DNA of 64,000 bases, taken from contig PKFB01000061.1 of assembly GCA_002919305.1 (NCBI GenBank), positions 1 through 64,000 on the forward strand, written 5' to 3'. The notes below the pieces were generated by a model. It made no database searches, was not told where the DNA came from, and saw only the letters and a list, made by a program, of their open reading frames with translations. Numbering within the stretch: position 1 is the stretch's first letter; each line of letters begins with the position of its first letter. Source of the DNA: Actinomycetales bacterium (GTDB lineage: Bacteria; Actinomycetota; Actinomycetes; Mycobacteriales; Micromonosporaceae). Positions 36,942 to 45,663 of the stretch are shown piece after piece. The translations under genes were made by a program, and so were the position numbers.

Positions 36942-37922
36942 TTAGGGAATCAGGACGACTTTGCCGGTGGTGGCGCGGGAGACCAGGGCCTTGTGCGCGG
37001 CCGCCGCTTCCCGCAGCGGGAAGTGCGTCCCGATCAGGGGAACCAACTCCCGCGTGGCCGCGGCCGCCAGCGCCTTCTCCTCCAACGGCCGTAGGCCTCC
37101 CGGTCGTTGCAGAAGCCGAGGACCGATCGGCACCGCGGCGCTGATCCCGTAGGTGTACAGATCCATGGTGGACAGTGAGGTCCAGTCCCCGGCGCTACCG
37201 CCGTACATGAGCAATCGGCCGCCGAGCCCGATCACCTCCAAAGATTGGCGGCCCAGTGCGCCGCCGACTCCATCGAAGATGACGCTGACGGCGCGACCGT
37301 CCAATGCGGAGCGGATGGTTGAGGTCCAGTCGGGTTGCAGGTAGTCCACGGCGATGTCGGCGCCCAGCTGCTGGACCGTCGCGACCTTGGCGGGGCCGCC
37401 GGCGGCGCCGATCACGGTCGCCCCGATCCGCCGGGCTGCCTGTACCAGCAGGCTCCCGATCCCACCGGCCGCCGCCGTCACAAGGACGACATCGTCGGCG
37501 GTCACCTCGGCGACCTCGAGGATCCCCATGGCGGTACGCCCGGTCCCGATCATCGCGACCGCCGCGTCGAAGGCCAGGTCATCGGGGAGAGCGTGCAAGG
37601 CGGCGGCGTTGGCGATCGCGAGTTCGGCGTACCCTCCGCTCGCCGGTCCCAGGTGGGCGACCACCCGCCGCCCCAGCCACTGTGGATCGACACCATCACC
37701 GAGCGCATCGACGACTCCGGCCACCTCCCGTCCGAGAATGGCCGGCAGCTCCGGCAGGGGGAAGGGCCCCGCCTCACCGGACCGGATCGAGGTGTCGATC
37801 AGGTGCACCCCGGCCGCCTCGACGTGAATGCGTACCTGTCCGGGGCCGGGTTCAGGATCCTTGACCTCCTCGTACCGGAGATTGTCGGCCGGACCAAACG
37901 CGTGTAGACGTACCGCGTACAT
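36942..37922 (-). CDS. Zinc-independent quinone oxidoreductase (MDR superfamily)
   Basis: A 326-residue NADPH:quinone reductase-like enzyme. The N-terminal substrate domain has VRIHVEAAGVHLIDTSIRSG (a catalytic zinc Cys is absent), followed by LPAILGREVAGVVDALGDGV. The nucleotide domain carries VLVTAAAGGIGSLLVQAARR (a Rossmann AxxGGxGxxxxQ) and AVDYLQPDW. The QOR group reduces quinones or enones in the cytoplasm. It converges with hemH and has no operon partner. The natural substrate is unknown. Confidence 0.92.
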   Translation of the reverse strand: MYAVRLHAFGPADNLRYEEVKDPEPGPGQVRIHVEAAGVHLIDTSIRSGEAGPFPLPELPAILGREVAGVVDALGDGVDPQWLGRRVVAHLGPASGGYAELAIANAAALHALPDDLAFDAAVAMIGTGRTAMGILEVAEVTADDVVLVTAAAGGIGSLLVQAARRIGATVIGAAGGPAKVATVQQLGADIAVDYLQPDWTSTIRSALDGRAVSVIFDGVGGALGRQSLEVIGLGGRLLMYGGSAGDWTSLSTMDLYTYGISAAVPIGPRLLQRPGGLRPLEEKALAAAATRELVPLIGTHFPLREAAAAHKALVSRATTGKVVLIP

Positions 37923-38108
37923 GTATTCCTCCGCGTCGGATGGGTGATGGCCACGCCATCCTGCAACCTCAACTTATCTTGAGGTCAAGGTGTGGCGGTT
38001 GACCCACCCACCACGCGCGGGGCTCGCGGCGGATACCTGTGCCCGTGGCGGCTCAACCAGGTGCCGCCTCCGGCGATTGGTTGGGTCGTGGCGGTGTTAG
38101 ACGCGGTG

Positions 38109-38906
38109 TCAGACGCTGAGCGGTGCGTTGCACGCGGCCATCAGGGCGCGGCGGCACGCCGCGGCCAACGGGCGTAACGCCGCTTCCCGTCGTTCGGCCT
38201 CGTACGCGTTGATCGCGGCTCCGGGCGCGTCGGCGTACGCAATGCTGAGAACCCCATCAAGCAGTCCGGCGCGGGCGTACATACGCCGACTCCGGTGGTC
38301 GTAACCGGGAGGCAACAGCAGGCCGTCGTGGGACCGGCGCAGAGCCGACAGGGCGGTCCCGATCTCCGGACGCCACCGGGCTACGTCCAAGCTGGCGAGC
38401 TGATCGGTCGCCACGGCTAGCGCCTCGTTCAACTCGGCCTCGGCTTCTGAGGTACTCAGATACTGCTCCACGATCGGCTGCTCCACCGGGTACGCCCGCC
38501 ACGTCACGGTGTTCCACTGGACGCCAGAGCCGGAGGTGTGAGTGGTCACTTCAGGGACCAGTCCGAGATTGCCGGCGATGATGCACTCTCCAGCCAGCAA
38601 CGCGGCGCCGGTGAAGCGACCCGATTCCGGCAAGCCTCGAGGATCACCGGGAGCGGGAAGTACAAGCCGGATCTGATCGGGCGGGGTCCGGGCTAGAACG
38701 GACAAACCTTCCCTGAGTGATACGGCGCGCCACTGATCCGGCAGATCGGCGCAGAGGTGTTCTTCTTCGTCGTCATCATCCGGCGTGACATGGTCCACGA
38801 CATCGTCGAAAGAAACCAATCCCGCACGCCAGGAACGTACCCACGGCACCAGGCGGACACTGCGCCTGATACCCGTGGCCGAGGAGGTACGCGGAGTCGA
38901 TGTCAC
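38109..38906 (-). CDS. Conserved actinobacterial protein of unknown function
   Basis: A 265-residue soluble protein without signal peptide or membrane segments. The N-terminal half contains an acidic cluster, VTPDDDDEEEHLCADLPDQW, and a beta-rich middle (FTGAALLAGECIIAGNLGLV); the C-terminal half is helical and ends in an Ala/Arg-rich helix (REAALRPLAAACRRALMAAC). Proteins of this shape are, as I recall, found beside DUF3097 genes in actinobacteria, which is the case here (divergent, 155 bases apart). No motif suggests an enzyme. The divergent pair may share a promoter region and a process. Confidence 0.65.
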   Translation of the reverse strand: MTSTPRTSSATGIRRSVRLVPWVRSWRAGLVSFDDVVDHVTPDDDDEEEHLCADLPDQWRAVSLREGLSVLARTPPDQIRLVLPAPGDPRGLPESGRFTGAALLAGECIIAGNLGLVPEVTTHTSGSGVQWNTVTWRAYPVEQPIVEQYLSTSEAEAELNEALAVATDQLASLDVARWRPEIGTALSALRRSHDGLLLPPGYDHRSRRMYARAGLLDGVLSIAYADAPGAAINAYEAERREAALRPLAAACRRALMAACNAPLSV

Positions 38907-39061
38907 CTGAATCAGAGTACGTGCCGGCGCGCCGCTCGGCGATATTCCGCTAATCGGCGTACCGTCCTCTCAACGGGCCGTATGGTGAGGGCCGTCAGAT
39001 CTCGTCCCAGGCCGGTATCCGGGTGTCTGATGTAGACAGTGCGATAGAGAGCGTGACGTCA

Positions 39062-39973
39062 ATGGCCGGTGAACCCCACCCGGAACCCGACCCATGCCGT
39101 ACCCCGGCCCGCGACGAGGCCGGCAGGCAGAGCCGCCACGGGCTCCGGAGCGTGGACTACGGCCCGGACGTGCTGGCGGGCGACTGGCGTCGCCGTCGGA
39201 CCGTTCCCACGGTCAACGCGGCGCTGGGGATGGTCGTCGAGGACGCTGACAGCGGGTTTTGCGGCGCGATCGTCGCCTATGAAGCCGACAGCGTGGTCCT
39301 CGAGGACCGTTTCGGCCGTCGACGCCTGTTTCCTTTCCTGCCGGCGGGGTTCCTGCTGGAGGGAAAACTGGTCACCTTACGCCGGCCCGCCCGGCGCGAT
39401 CCCGTGACCCGACCCGCCCCGCGTACCCCTTCCGGGTCCATCGCGGCGCCGTCGGGTCCGGCCCGCGTGGCCCGGGCGAGCCGGATCTGGGTCGAGGGGA
39501 TCCAGGACGCGGAGCTGGTGGAACGCATCTGGGGCGATGACCTGCGGGCAGAGGGGGTGGTCGTAGAACCGTTGGACGGCATCGATGCTCTGCCGCAGGC
39601 CTGCCGGGCGTTCCAACCCGGGCCGACGCGTCGCCTGGGGATCCTGGTTGATCATCTGGTGCCGGGCAGCAAGGAGAGTCGGATCATCGCCGCGGTCCAG
39701 GGGCCAGATGTGCTGGTGACCGGCCATCCGTACGTCGACATCTGGCAGGCGGTTAAGCCCGGCGTTCTCGGGCTTGCCGCGTGGCCTCCGGTCCCACGCG
39801 GCGTGCCGTGGAAGGAGGGGGTCTGCGCGGCGTTGGGGGTGGCCGACCCAGGCGAGATGTGGCGTCGGATCCTGGGCGCGGTCCGCGATTTCCGGGACCT
39901 CGAACCCCCCTTGCTGGGCGCCGTGGAGCGGCTGATCGACTTTGTCACATCGCCGGCCACGGATCCCGTGTGA
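39062..39973 (+). CDS. DUF3097 protein
   Basis: A 303-residue protein if the ATG at 39062 is used; a GTG at 39023 would add 13 residues. It has the DUF3097 blocks: VVEDADSGFCGAIVAYEADSVVLEDRFGRRRLF near residue 75-105 (given here only as a span), then RASRIWVEGIQDAELVERIW and GILVDHLVPGSKESRI, which resemble a Toprim-like acidic core. The family is restricted to actinobacteria and its role is not established; a link to nucleic acids is inference from the Toprim-like motif. It overlaps the convergent serine hydrolase by 29 bases on the opposite strand. Confidence 0.8.
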   Translation: MAGEPHPEPDPCRTPARDEAGRQSRHGLRSVDYGPDVLAGDWRRRRTVPTVNAALGMVVEDADSGFCGAIVAYEADSVVLEDRFGRRRLFPFLPAGFLLEGKLVTLRRPARRDPVTRPAPRTPSGSIAAPSGPARVARASRIWVEGIQDAELVERIWGDDLRAEGVVVEPLDGIDALPQACRAFQPGPTRRLGILVDHLVPGSKESRIIAAVQGPDVLVTGHPYVDIWQAVKPGVLGLAAWPPVPRGVPWKEGVCAALGVADPGEMWRRILGAVRDFRDLEPPLLGAVERLIDFVTSPATDPV

Positions 39974-41264
39974 AGACGAAGGTGGCGATGTCCAACGCGA
40001 CCACCGCGCCACTGCGGGAGCGTCGGACGGTCAGCGGCTCACCGTGGTTCATACCCGCGGTGCCCCGCCACTGCCCTGGGCCTTCCTGACGGAACCGCCA
40101 GGGTTTTTGCTGGCCATCGAGGCGGGCGATCACCAGCTCATTCCGCGTCGCGTCCCACCACGCCTCGTACTCCATCCCCATGAACCACCACCGGCCGGTC
40201 AGTGGCTCCACGTGAGGCGGTGGCATCGCGCCCGGACGCCACGGAGCCGGGCGTTCCGGTTCTGAATTCAGCACCGCGCTGAGCAATTGGACACCGAAAG
40301 TGCCGACGTCGATTCCCCGCATGTTGTACGCGTTCGCGAAAGCGACCACGGCGGTCCCGGAACGACGGTGCACCCAAAAGACCGCCAGATACCCAGGCAT
40401 CGAGCCGGTGTGCCCGACATAGACCCGGTCGCCGTCCCGGGCCATTTGGAAACCTAAGCCCTGGCCGCGCTGCCAGGAGTCGGGGTCGAGCATCGCGATC
40501 GGGGAACACATCTCGTCCACCGTCTCCGCGGCGAGCACCGCCGGATCGGGGGAGGCGACGAAACCTGTCCAGCGCGCCAGGTCCGACACGGTGCTCCACA
40601 GTTGACCGGCCGGCGCCATGGCGCCGGCGTCATAGCGTGGCTCCTCACGTAGCGCGCCGTGCCAGGGGTGCACCACATAGCCGCGAGCGAACGGCTCCTG
40701 TGGGCTGTAACTGGTGCGGGACATCTTCAACGGGGTCAGGATCCGCTCGTGGACCACCTCCCACCAGGATTGACCGGTGATCTGTTCAACCACGGCGCCG
40801 AGCAGGCCGTAGGCCAGATTGGAGTAGTGCTGGCGCCGGAACGGGGGATGCACCAGGGCCTCAGGAGACAGCCCGGCCATCAAGCTGGCGAGGTCGGATC
40901 CGGCGGAGCGTTCCCACCAGTCCCCGGCTGGCTCCCGGACCAACCCGCCCACATGGGCGAGCAGTTGCCGCAGCGTCACGACTCCAACCGGAGTACCTGG
41001 CAGATACCGGTACAGCTGGTTGTCCAGGTCAAGGAGGCCGGCGTCGCGCAGCTGGAGGATGAGCGTGGCGGTGAGGGTCTTGGTGATCGAGCCGATGCGG
41101 TACTGGGTGTGCGGGTCAGGCACCGGGAGTTCACCGGCTCCCGCCAGGTGTACCACCGTTCCGCTCTGTACCACACCGGCCACCAGCGATGGCACCCTGC
41201 CGATCGCTTGGGCTTGTGCCACACGATCGTTGATCTCACTTACGGTCTGGGGCAGCAGTGTCAC
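39945..41264 (-). CDS. Serine hydrolase, beta-lactamase class C/peptidase S12 fold
   Basis: A 439-residue penicillin-binding-protein-like hydrolase. The catalytic Ser and Lys are in GSITKTL (Ser59, Lys62), the Tyr in the YSNLAYGLLG block near residue 147, and the third motif is VYVGHTGSMPGY (HTG). No signal peptide is visible, so unlike true AmpC enzymes it is probably cytoplasmic and acts as an esterase or D-aminopeptidase. The last 90 residues form an extra beta domain. The 3' end overlaps the DUF3097 gene by 29 bases in a convergent arrangement. Confidence 0.9.
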   Translation of the reverse strand: MTLLPQTVSEINDRVAQAQAIGRVPSLVAGVVQSGTVVHLAGAGELPVPDPHTQYRIGSITKTLTATLILQLRDAGLLDLDNQLYRYLPGTPVGVVTLRQLLAHVGGLVREPAGDWWERSAGSDLASLMAGLSPEALVHPPFRRQHYSNLAYGLLGAVVEQITGQSWWEVVHERILTPLKMSRTSYSPQEPFARGYVVHPWHGALREEPRYDAGAMAPAGQLWSTVSDLARWTGFVASPDPAVLAAETVDEMCSPIAMLDPDSWQRGQGLGFQMARDGDRVYVGHTGSMPGYLAVFWVHRRSGTAVVAFANAYNMRGIDVGTFGVQLLSAVLNSEPERPAPWRPGAMPPPHVEPLTGRWWFMGMEYEAWWDATRNELVIARLDGQQKPWRFRQEGPGQWRGTAGMNHGEPLTVRRSRSGAVVALDIATFVFTRDPWPAM

Positions 41265-41657
41265 GGTGGTCTCCCCACGTTGTGTCCCGGGCCGGGTAGG
41301 CAGGTCGATCCAGCGACGGTGACGACGGTGACACCATCGGGGACGTCATCCACAGACCCGCAGGGCCCATGGAGGGTGATGCCACCGAAGGCGCCACCGA
41401 TCGCCGCAGGTCACGGTGCGACGCGCGTCCCGCACCGAGATTAGGGGGTCTTGCCTGGGCTTTCATCAGTGCTCACGCACGACGACCCACGGCGACCCGG
41501 CGACGCGCTGCGTGGATCATGGCTCGAAGCCAGGGTTCCTGTATCTGTTCTGCCGCTTTTCTGACATCAACTGGCGGGATGCCCATAACCCTGATTCAGT
41601 GTTTGGGTACGCGACGTACGGTTCGCCAGAGTTGGAAACCCATGAGATCATGAATTC
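41265..41657. other. Intergenic region upstream of the NfeD gene
   Basis: About 390 bases divergent between the serine hydrolase and NfeD. No gene is supported. It contains TACGCGACGTACGG (around 41609), which has the GTACG theme of the AcnR-like sites but not the full motif. Confidence 0.35.
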
Positions 41658-42098
41658 ATGGCCGCCCTGGTCTGGCTCATCATCGGCATCGCGCTCATCG
41701 TGGCTGAGGTTTTCACCCTCGATTTCGTACTCATCATGTTGGCCGTCGGCTCTTTCGCGGCCGCGGGGATCGCCGCTGCCGGAGGCGGCCCGGTATTTCA
41801 AGTTATCGGATTCGCGTTGGTCTCCGCCCTTACCGTGGGAGCGGTACGCCCCGTGATCAAACGCCGACTGGAGCAGAAGGCGCCGAAAACACCGGAGGTC
41901 GCGGTCGGCGCCGAAGCGATCGAGGGCGCCACGGCAGTAGTGCTGGAACGGGTGGACAGTGACCGTGGACTAGTCAAGATCAATGGGGAAACCTGGAGCG
42001 CGCGGGCGTTTGACGCTACCCAGGTGTTAGAGCCAGGGGAGCGGGTTCAGGTCATCAAGGTGCAGGGGGCCATCGCCCTGGTGTGGAGGCATATATGA
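41658..42098 (+). CDS. NfeD-family membrane protein (Rv1487-like)
   Basis: A 146-residue protein with two or three N-terminal membrane segments (residues 2-75) followed by the NfeD C-terminal OB-fold domain (VGAEAIEGATAVVLERVDSDRGLVKINGETW as the core span; only part is quoted here by position 80-115). The OB domain faces the cytoplasm. NfeD proteins partner with SPFH/flotillin proteins, and the next gene encodes one, overlapping by 4 bases. In M. tuberculosis the equivalent pair is Rv1487-Rv1488. Confidence 0.94.
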   Translation: MAALVWLIIGIALIVAEVFTLDFVLIMLAVGSFAAAGIAAAGGGPVFQVIGFALVSALTVGAVRPVIKRRLEQKAPKTPEVAVGAEAIEGATAVVLERVDSDRGLVKINGETWSARAFDATQVLEPGERVQVIKVQGAIALVWRHI

Positions 42099-43309
42099 GC
42101 GGCGGCGAGATCACGCTGTTGATCTTCGTAGGCGTCATCGCGCTATTCGTGTTGGTGACGTTGGCGCGTTCGATTCTGATCGTCCCTCAGGCGCAGGAGT
42201 ACATCATCGAGCGACTGGGGCGGTACCAGACCACGCTAGGCGCTGGACTGCATCTGCTGGTGCCGTTCATCGATCGAATCCGACAGAAAGTCGATATGCG
42301 GGAACAGGTAGTCAGTTTCCCGCCACAGCCGGTGATTACATCCGACAACCTGGTGGTGTCTATCGACACCGTCTTGTACTTCCAGGTGATGAATTCGGCC
42401 GCGGCGACCTACCAGATCAGTAACGTGCTGCAGGGGATCGAGCAGCTTACCGTTACCACGCTGCGTAACGTGATCGGCTCCATGGACCTGGAGCGCACCC
42501 TCACCAGCCGCGAGGAGATCAACCGGCAACTGCGCGGGGTGCTCGATGAAGCCACCACGCGGTGGGGGATCCGGGTCAACCGTGTGGAGCTGAAGGCCAT
42601 CGAACCGCCCCCCAGCATCCGGGACTCGATGGAGAAGCAGATGCGCGCCGAGCGGGATCGGCGGGCAGCGATCCTGCAGGCTGAGGGGCACAAGCAGGCG
42701 CAGATTCTCACCGCTGAGGGTGACAAGCAGGCGGCGATCCTGCGGGCTCAGGGGTCCCGGGAGTCCCAGGTCCTCAACGCCGAAGGGCAGGCTAAGGCGA
42801 TCCGTACCGTGGCCGACGCCATTCACCGCGCCAACCCCGACCCCAAGCTGTTGGCGTACCTGTACCTCCAGGCGCTGCCGGAGATCGCTCAGGGCCAGGC
42901 CAACACCCTGTGGATCCTGCCGTCGGAGATCACACGCGCTTTGGAGGGGATCGGCGGCGCGCTGGGCAAGCTGGGGGAGCAGGCCACGGATCAGGCCGGG
43001 CCTCAGGACGACGCGTCGGAGATTGAGCAGTTCGGCGCTCAAGCCGAGGCGGCGGCCCAGGCGGCGCAGCGGGAGGCGGAGGACGCCTCTCGGGAGGCGC
43101 GAGAGTCGGTACGTAACGTTCAGCCCACCGCAGGCGCCACCAGCACCCTCGCCGGCGCGGGTGCCTCGGGTGACTCCGAGGTGACGCAGACAGCGTCTTC
43201 CATCCAGACCACTCCAGCGTTGCCCGAAGCTCCGGGGACGCCGGCCTCGACGGTGCTCACTCAGGGGGTCCCTCCGGTGACGGCCCCGCCGTCGGATTCA
43301 GGGCGGTGA
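42095..43309 (+). CDS. SPFH/band-7 membrane protein (Rv1488-like)
   Basis: A 404-residue flotillin/stomatin-like protein. The ATG at 42095 overlaps the NfeD stop and has a GGAGG ribosome site ending 5 bases before it. One membrane helix is at residues 8-26, then the SPFH domain with VPQAQEYIIERLGRYQTTL and IDTVLYFQVMNSAAATYQ. A heptad-rich helical region follows with tandem blocks: ILQAEGHKQAQILTAEGDKQ and its neighbours repeat an AEGxKQAxIL unit three to four times (residues 188-230). The C-terminal 100 residues are Ala/Glu then Thr/Pro rich and disordered. It forms membrane microdomain oligomers. Confidence 0.95.
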   Translation: MSGGEITLLIFVGVIALFVLVTLARSILIVPQAQEYIIERLGRYQTTLGAGLHLLVPFIDRIRQKVDMREQVVSFPPQPVITSDNLVVSIDTVLYFQVMNSAAATYQISNVLQGIEQLTVTTLRNVIGSMDLERTLTSREEINRQLRGVLDEATTRWGIRVNRVELKAIEPPPSIRDSMEKQMRAERDRRAAILQAEGHKQAQILTAEGDKQAAILRAQGSRESQVLNAEGQAKAIRTVADAIHRANPDPKLLAYLYLQALPEIAQGQANTLWILPSEITRALEGIGGALGKLGEQATDQAGPQDDASEIEQFGAQAEAAAQAAQREAEDASREARESVRNVQPTAGATSTLAGAGASGDSEVTQTASSIQTTPALPEAPGTPASTVLTQGVPPVTAPPSDSGR

Positions 43310-43398
43310 CATCACCCGGGGAGGGGACCCGTCACCCACGCTTATCAGGGCAGAGGGCACCGGGAGGAGGGACACGGCGCCCGGAATAATCGGCGGCG

Positions 43399-44208
43399 AT
43401 GATCGTCGAAGAACTGAACGACCCTGACGACGAGCGGCTAGCCGACTACCGCGCGTTGACGGACGTGGAGCTGCGTACCCGCTTCGAACCGCCCCACGGT
43501 CTGTTCATCGCCGAAGGTGAGCTGGTGCTCCGCCGTGCGCTGCGTGCCGGCTATCGGCCGCGGTCGGTGTTGGTGGATTCCCGCCGGGTGGCCCAGCTGT
43601 CCGATGTGGATCTCAAGGGGGCCCCGGTGTACGCGGCTAATCCGGTCGTGCTTGAGCAGCTGACCGGGTTCCACGTGCACCGCGGCATCCTGGCCTCGTT
43701 CTGGCGCCGCCCGTTGCCCAGCGCCGAGGAGTTGATCGCGAACGCGCGTCATCTCGTGATCCTGGAAGACGTCAACAATCACACCAATCTGGGGGCGATC
43801 TTCCGGGGCGCGGCCGGGCTGGGCATGGACGCGGTGCTGTTGTCCCCCTCCTGCGCGGATCCCCTGTACCGCCGCAGCGTACGGGTGAGCATGGGGGAGG
43901 TCTTCGCGGTTCCCTACGCGCGGTTGGAGCCGTGGCCGGCCGGGCTGGAGCGGGTACGCGCGGCCGGGTTCACGATTCTGGCGCTGACCCCTGCCCCGGA
44001 CGCGGTCCCGCTGCACCAGCTACGACCCGAGTGGCGCAAGCAGGCGGCGTTGGTGTTCGGGGCCGAGGGGGCGGGTTTGTCTCATCAGGCGTTGGCCAGT
44101 AGTGATATTCGGGTCTGCATCCCCATGCGGCGGGGGGTGGACTCTCTCAACGTCGCGGCCGCCGCGGCCGTCGCGTTCTGGGAACTCATCCGGGACGAGC
44201 CGGTATGA
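43399..44208 (+). CDS. TrmH/SpoU-family RNA methyltransferase
   Basis: A 269-residue SAM-dependent RNA 2'-O-methyltransferase. The N-terminal substrate domain includes HGLFIAEGELVLRRALRAGY. The SPOUT knot motifs are VNNHTNLGAIFRGAAGLGMD (motif 1, with the catalytic Asn and Arg), LVFGAEGAGLSHQAL (motif 2) and CIPMRRGVDSLNVAAAAAVAF (motif 3). All are intact. The target, rRNA or tRNA, is not determined by sequence. It is a single gene, 90 bases after the SPFH gene and convergent with nagK. Confidence 0.93.
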   Translation: MIVEELNDPDDERLADYRALTDVELRTRFEPPHGLFIAEGELVLRRALRAGYRPRSVLVDSRRVAQLSDVDLKGAPVYAANPVVLEQLTGFHVHRGILASFWRRPLPSAEELIANARHLVILEDVNNHTNLGAIFRGAAGLGMDAVLLSPSCADPLYRRSVRVSMGEVFAVPYARLEPWPAGLERVRAAGFTILALTPAPDAVPLHQLRPEWRKQAALVFGAEGAGLSHQALASSDIRVCIPMRRGVDSLNVAAAAAVAFWELIRDEPV

Positions 44209-44320
44209 CCGGTCGGTGACCCATCACGCGGGACAGACCACGCCCGAAAGGCGGGGCGGCGCCATAGAACGTCGGCGGCGCAGAACGACGTGGTGCGCGG
44301 ACCGCCCTATGCGGGGATGA

Positions 44321-44373
44321 CGTCACTGCACAAGACACCGTCACTGAACAAGGACGCCGTCACTGAACAAGCC
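44321..44373. repeat. Three direct repeats of CGTCACTGAACAAG at the nagK 3' end
   Basis: Units begin at 44321, 44339 and 44358; the second and third share CGTCACTGAACAAG and the first differs by one base (CGTCACTGCACAAG). Unit length is 18-19 bases. The third copy covers the last codons and stop of nagK, so the coding tail Leu-Val-Gln-stop is repeated twice beyond the gene on the minus strand. Confidence 0.75.
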
Positions 44374-45376
44374 GGGCGTGTAGCGACAGCAGGTCAGCAT
44401 CGGTGAGCTCGGGCAGGCCGGTGGCGGCTAACCACGCCGCTCCTCCGGCGCCGTCTCGGGCGATGCGGACCTCGGCGTCGGGCCAGCGTTGGGTGAGCGT
44501 GGCGCGCACGCTTCGCGCGACCGGACTGTCACCGGCGTCGTCTTCGGTTGGTGAGGAGGGTACGGCACCGGTGAGCACACTGCCGGCGAACACGATGGGG
44601 GAGCGCGCGTCAGCGGGACGGACGGTGGCGACCGTCTCCACCAGGTGAGCCGCGGCTTCCGTCACGATGCGGTGGGCGGCGGGGTCGGATGCGGCGGTGC
44701 GGATCACCAGGGGAGCTAGTCGGGACAGGGTCACCGGAGGCTGGGCGGTGACGGCGTTGATGAGCGCGTTGACGGTGACCCGTGGGTGAGGGGCCACCTC
44801 CTCGCTTCCCAGCACAGTGGTGAGGACAGCCCGGACCAGGGGCGAACGCTCGCCGTCTCGGTCCAGGGTCCGCAAGGTGTGACGTACCGCCTGTCTGCCC
44901 AACCAAAACCCGGATCCGTCATCCCCGAGTAGCCACCCGTGTCCGTCGGCGATGCGGACCGATCGGCGGTTGACCACGTGGGTGGCGATGGCTCCGGTTC
45001 CCGCGATGAGCACCGTGCCGTCCGGTTCAGGGGTGCCGGCGGCGAAGGCGACGAGGGCATCGCTGACCACGTGATAGTCACAGCGGAGCCCGGCGGCGTG
45101 CCACATCGCGTCAAAGCGGGCGGCGGCCGCCGGTTCGGTCAGCTTGGCGCCTCCGGCCAGGCCGATGGTGGCCGTTCGGACCCGGGCCGGATCGAGGTTG
45201 GCTAGGGCGGCACGAACCGCCGTACCGATCGCCTCGACCGCGGTGTCCACGGTGTGGGCGGTGGGGTTACCGCCCGCGGCGGTGCCGTACCCCAGCCGGT
45301 CACCGGAGAGGTCGGCGACCAACGCACGGGTGGTGGTGCCGCCGACATCCAGACCGAGGACCAACGTGTCCGACAT
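44360..45376 (-). CDS. nagK: N-acetylglucosamine kinase (BadF/BadG ATPase family)
   Basis: A 338-residue sugar kinase. The ATPase fold shows VLGLDVGGTTTRALVADLSG at residues 6-25 (phosphate-1 loop), VLIAGTGAIATHV (phosphate-2 loop, GTGA), GWLLGDDGSGFWLGRQAV, and the adenosine loop PIVFAGSVLTGA. This is the pattern of N-acetylglucosamine kinases. It should phosphorylate internalised amino sugar. The gene is divergent from an RpiR regulator and an NgcEFG-like transporter, consistent with that substrate. The ribosome site AAAGGAG precedes the ATG at 45376. Confidence 0.88.
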   Translation of the reverse strand: MSDTLVLGLDVGGTTTRALVADLSGDRLGYGTAAGGNPTAHTVDTAVEAIGTAVRAALANLDPARVRTATIGLAGGAKLTEPAAAARFDAMWHAAGLRCDYHVVSDALVAFAAGTPEPDGTVLIAGTGAIATHVVNRRSVRIADGHGWLLGDDGSGFWLGRQAVRHTLRTLDRDGERSPLVRAVLTTVLGSEEVAPHPRVTVNALINAVTAQPPVTLSRLAPLVIRTAASDPAAHRIVTEAAAHLVETVATVRPADARSPIVFAGSVLTGAVPSSPTEDDAGDSPVARSVRATLTQRWPDAEVRIARDGAGGAAWLAATGLPELTDADLLSLHARLVQ

Positions 45377-45524
45377 GTCAGCTCCTTTCCTCTGGCGTCG
45401 GCGGTTGGGGTGATCCCGGGCGAGCGATCGTCATCGTGCTGGGACCTCGCAGGGCTTGGCAAGGATGTGAGCTGAGGGTTAACTGAAAAGAAAGGTTACA
45501 GTTTTGAAAAACCTGCTCAGAATC

Positions 45525-45578
45525 TTGACATGCAGGCCGCCGCAGTAAGAATTTTCACCATCGCTTAATCTAGTGAAA
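45525..45578 (+). promoter_or_regulatory. Promoter of the amino-sugar operon with an inverted-repeat operator
   Basis: TTGACA (45525-45530) lies 16 bases before AAGAAT (45547-45552), a weak -10. Directly after it is an inverted repeat TTTCAC (45553-45558), 14 bases, GTGAAA (45573-45578), placed to overlap the transcription start. Further TGAAAA copies stand at 45484 and 45505 nearer to nagK. An RpiR protein, encoded next, is the obvious binder; sites of this family are often TGAAA-based inverted repeats. Confidence 0.55.
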
Positions 45579-45663
45579 CCTATCTCCGGGGCCTGGCTCC
45601 CCGGGGAACGCCGTTCTGACCGGAACGTGCACATTTGACCTGGAGCCGGAAGGGGGTGCCCGG

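Noticed and set aside
39945-41264. Calling the serine hydrolase an antibiotic-resistance AmpC beta-lactamase
   Set aside because: No signal peptide is visible and the third motif is HTG rather than KTG, as in esterases and D-aminopeptidases of the S12 fold.
41369-41653. Plus-strand open frame upstream of NfeD
   Set aside because: It is Arg-rich with no family character or ribosome site, and lies in a promoter-type gap between divergent genes.
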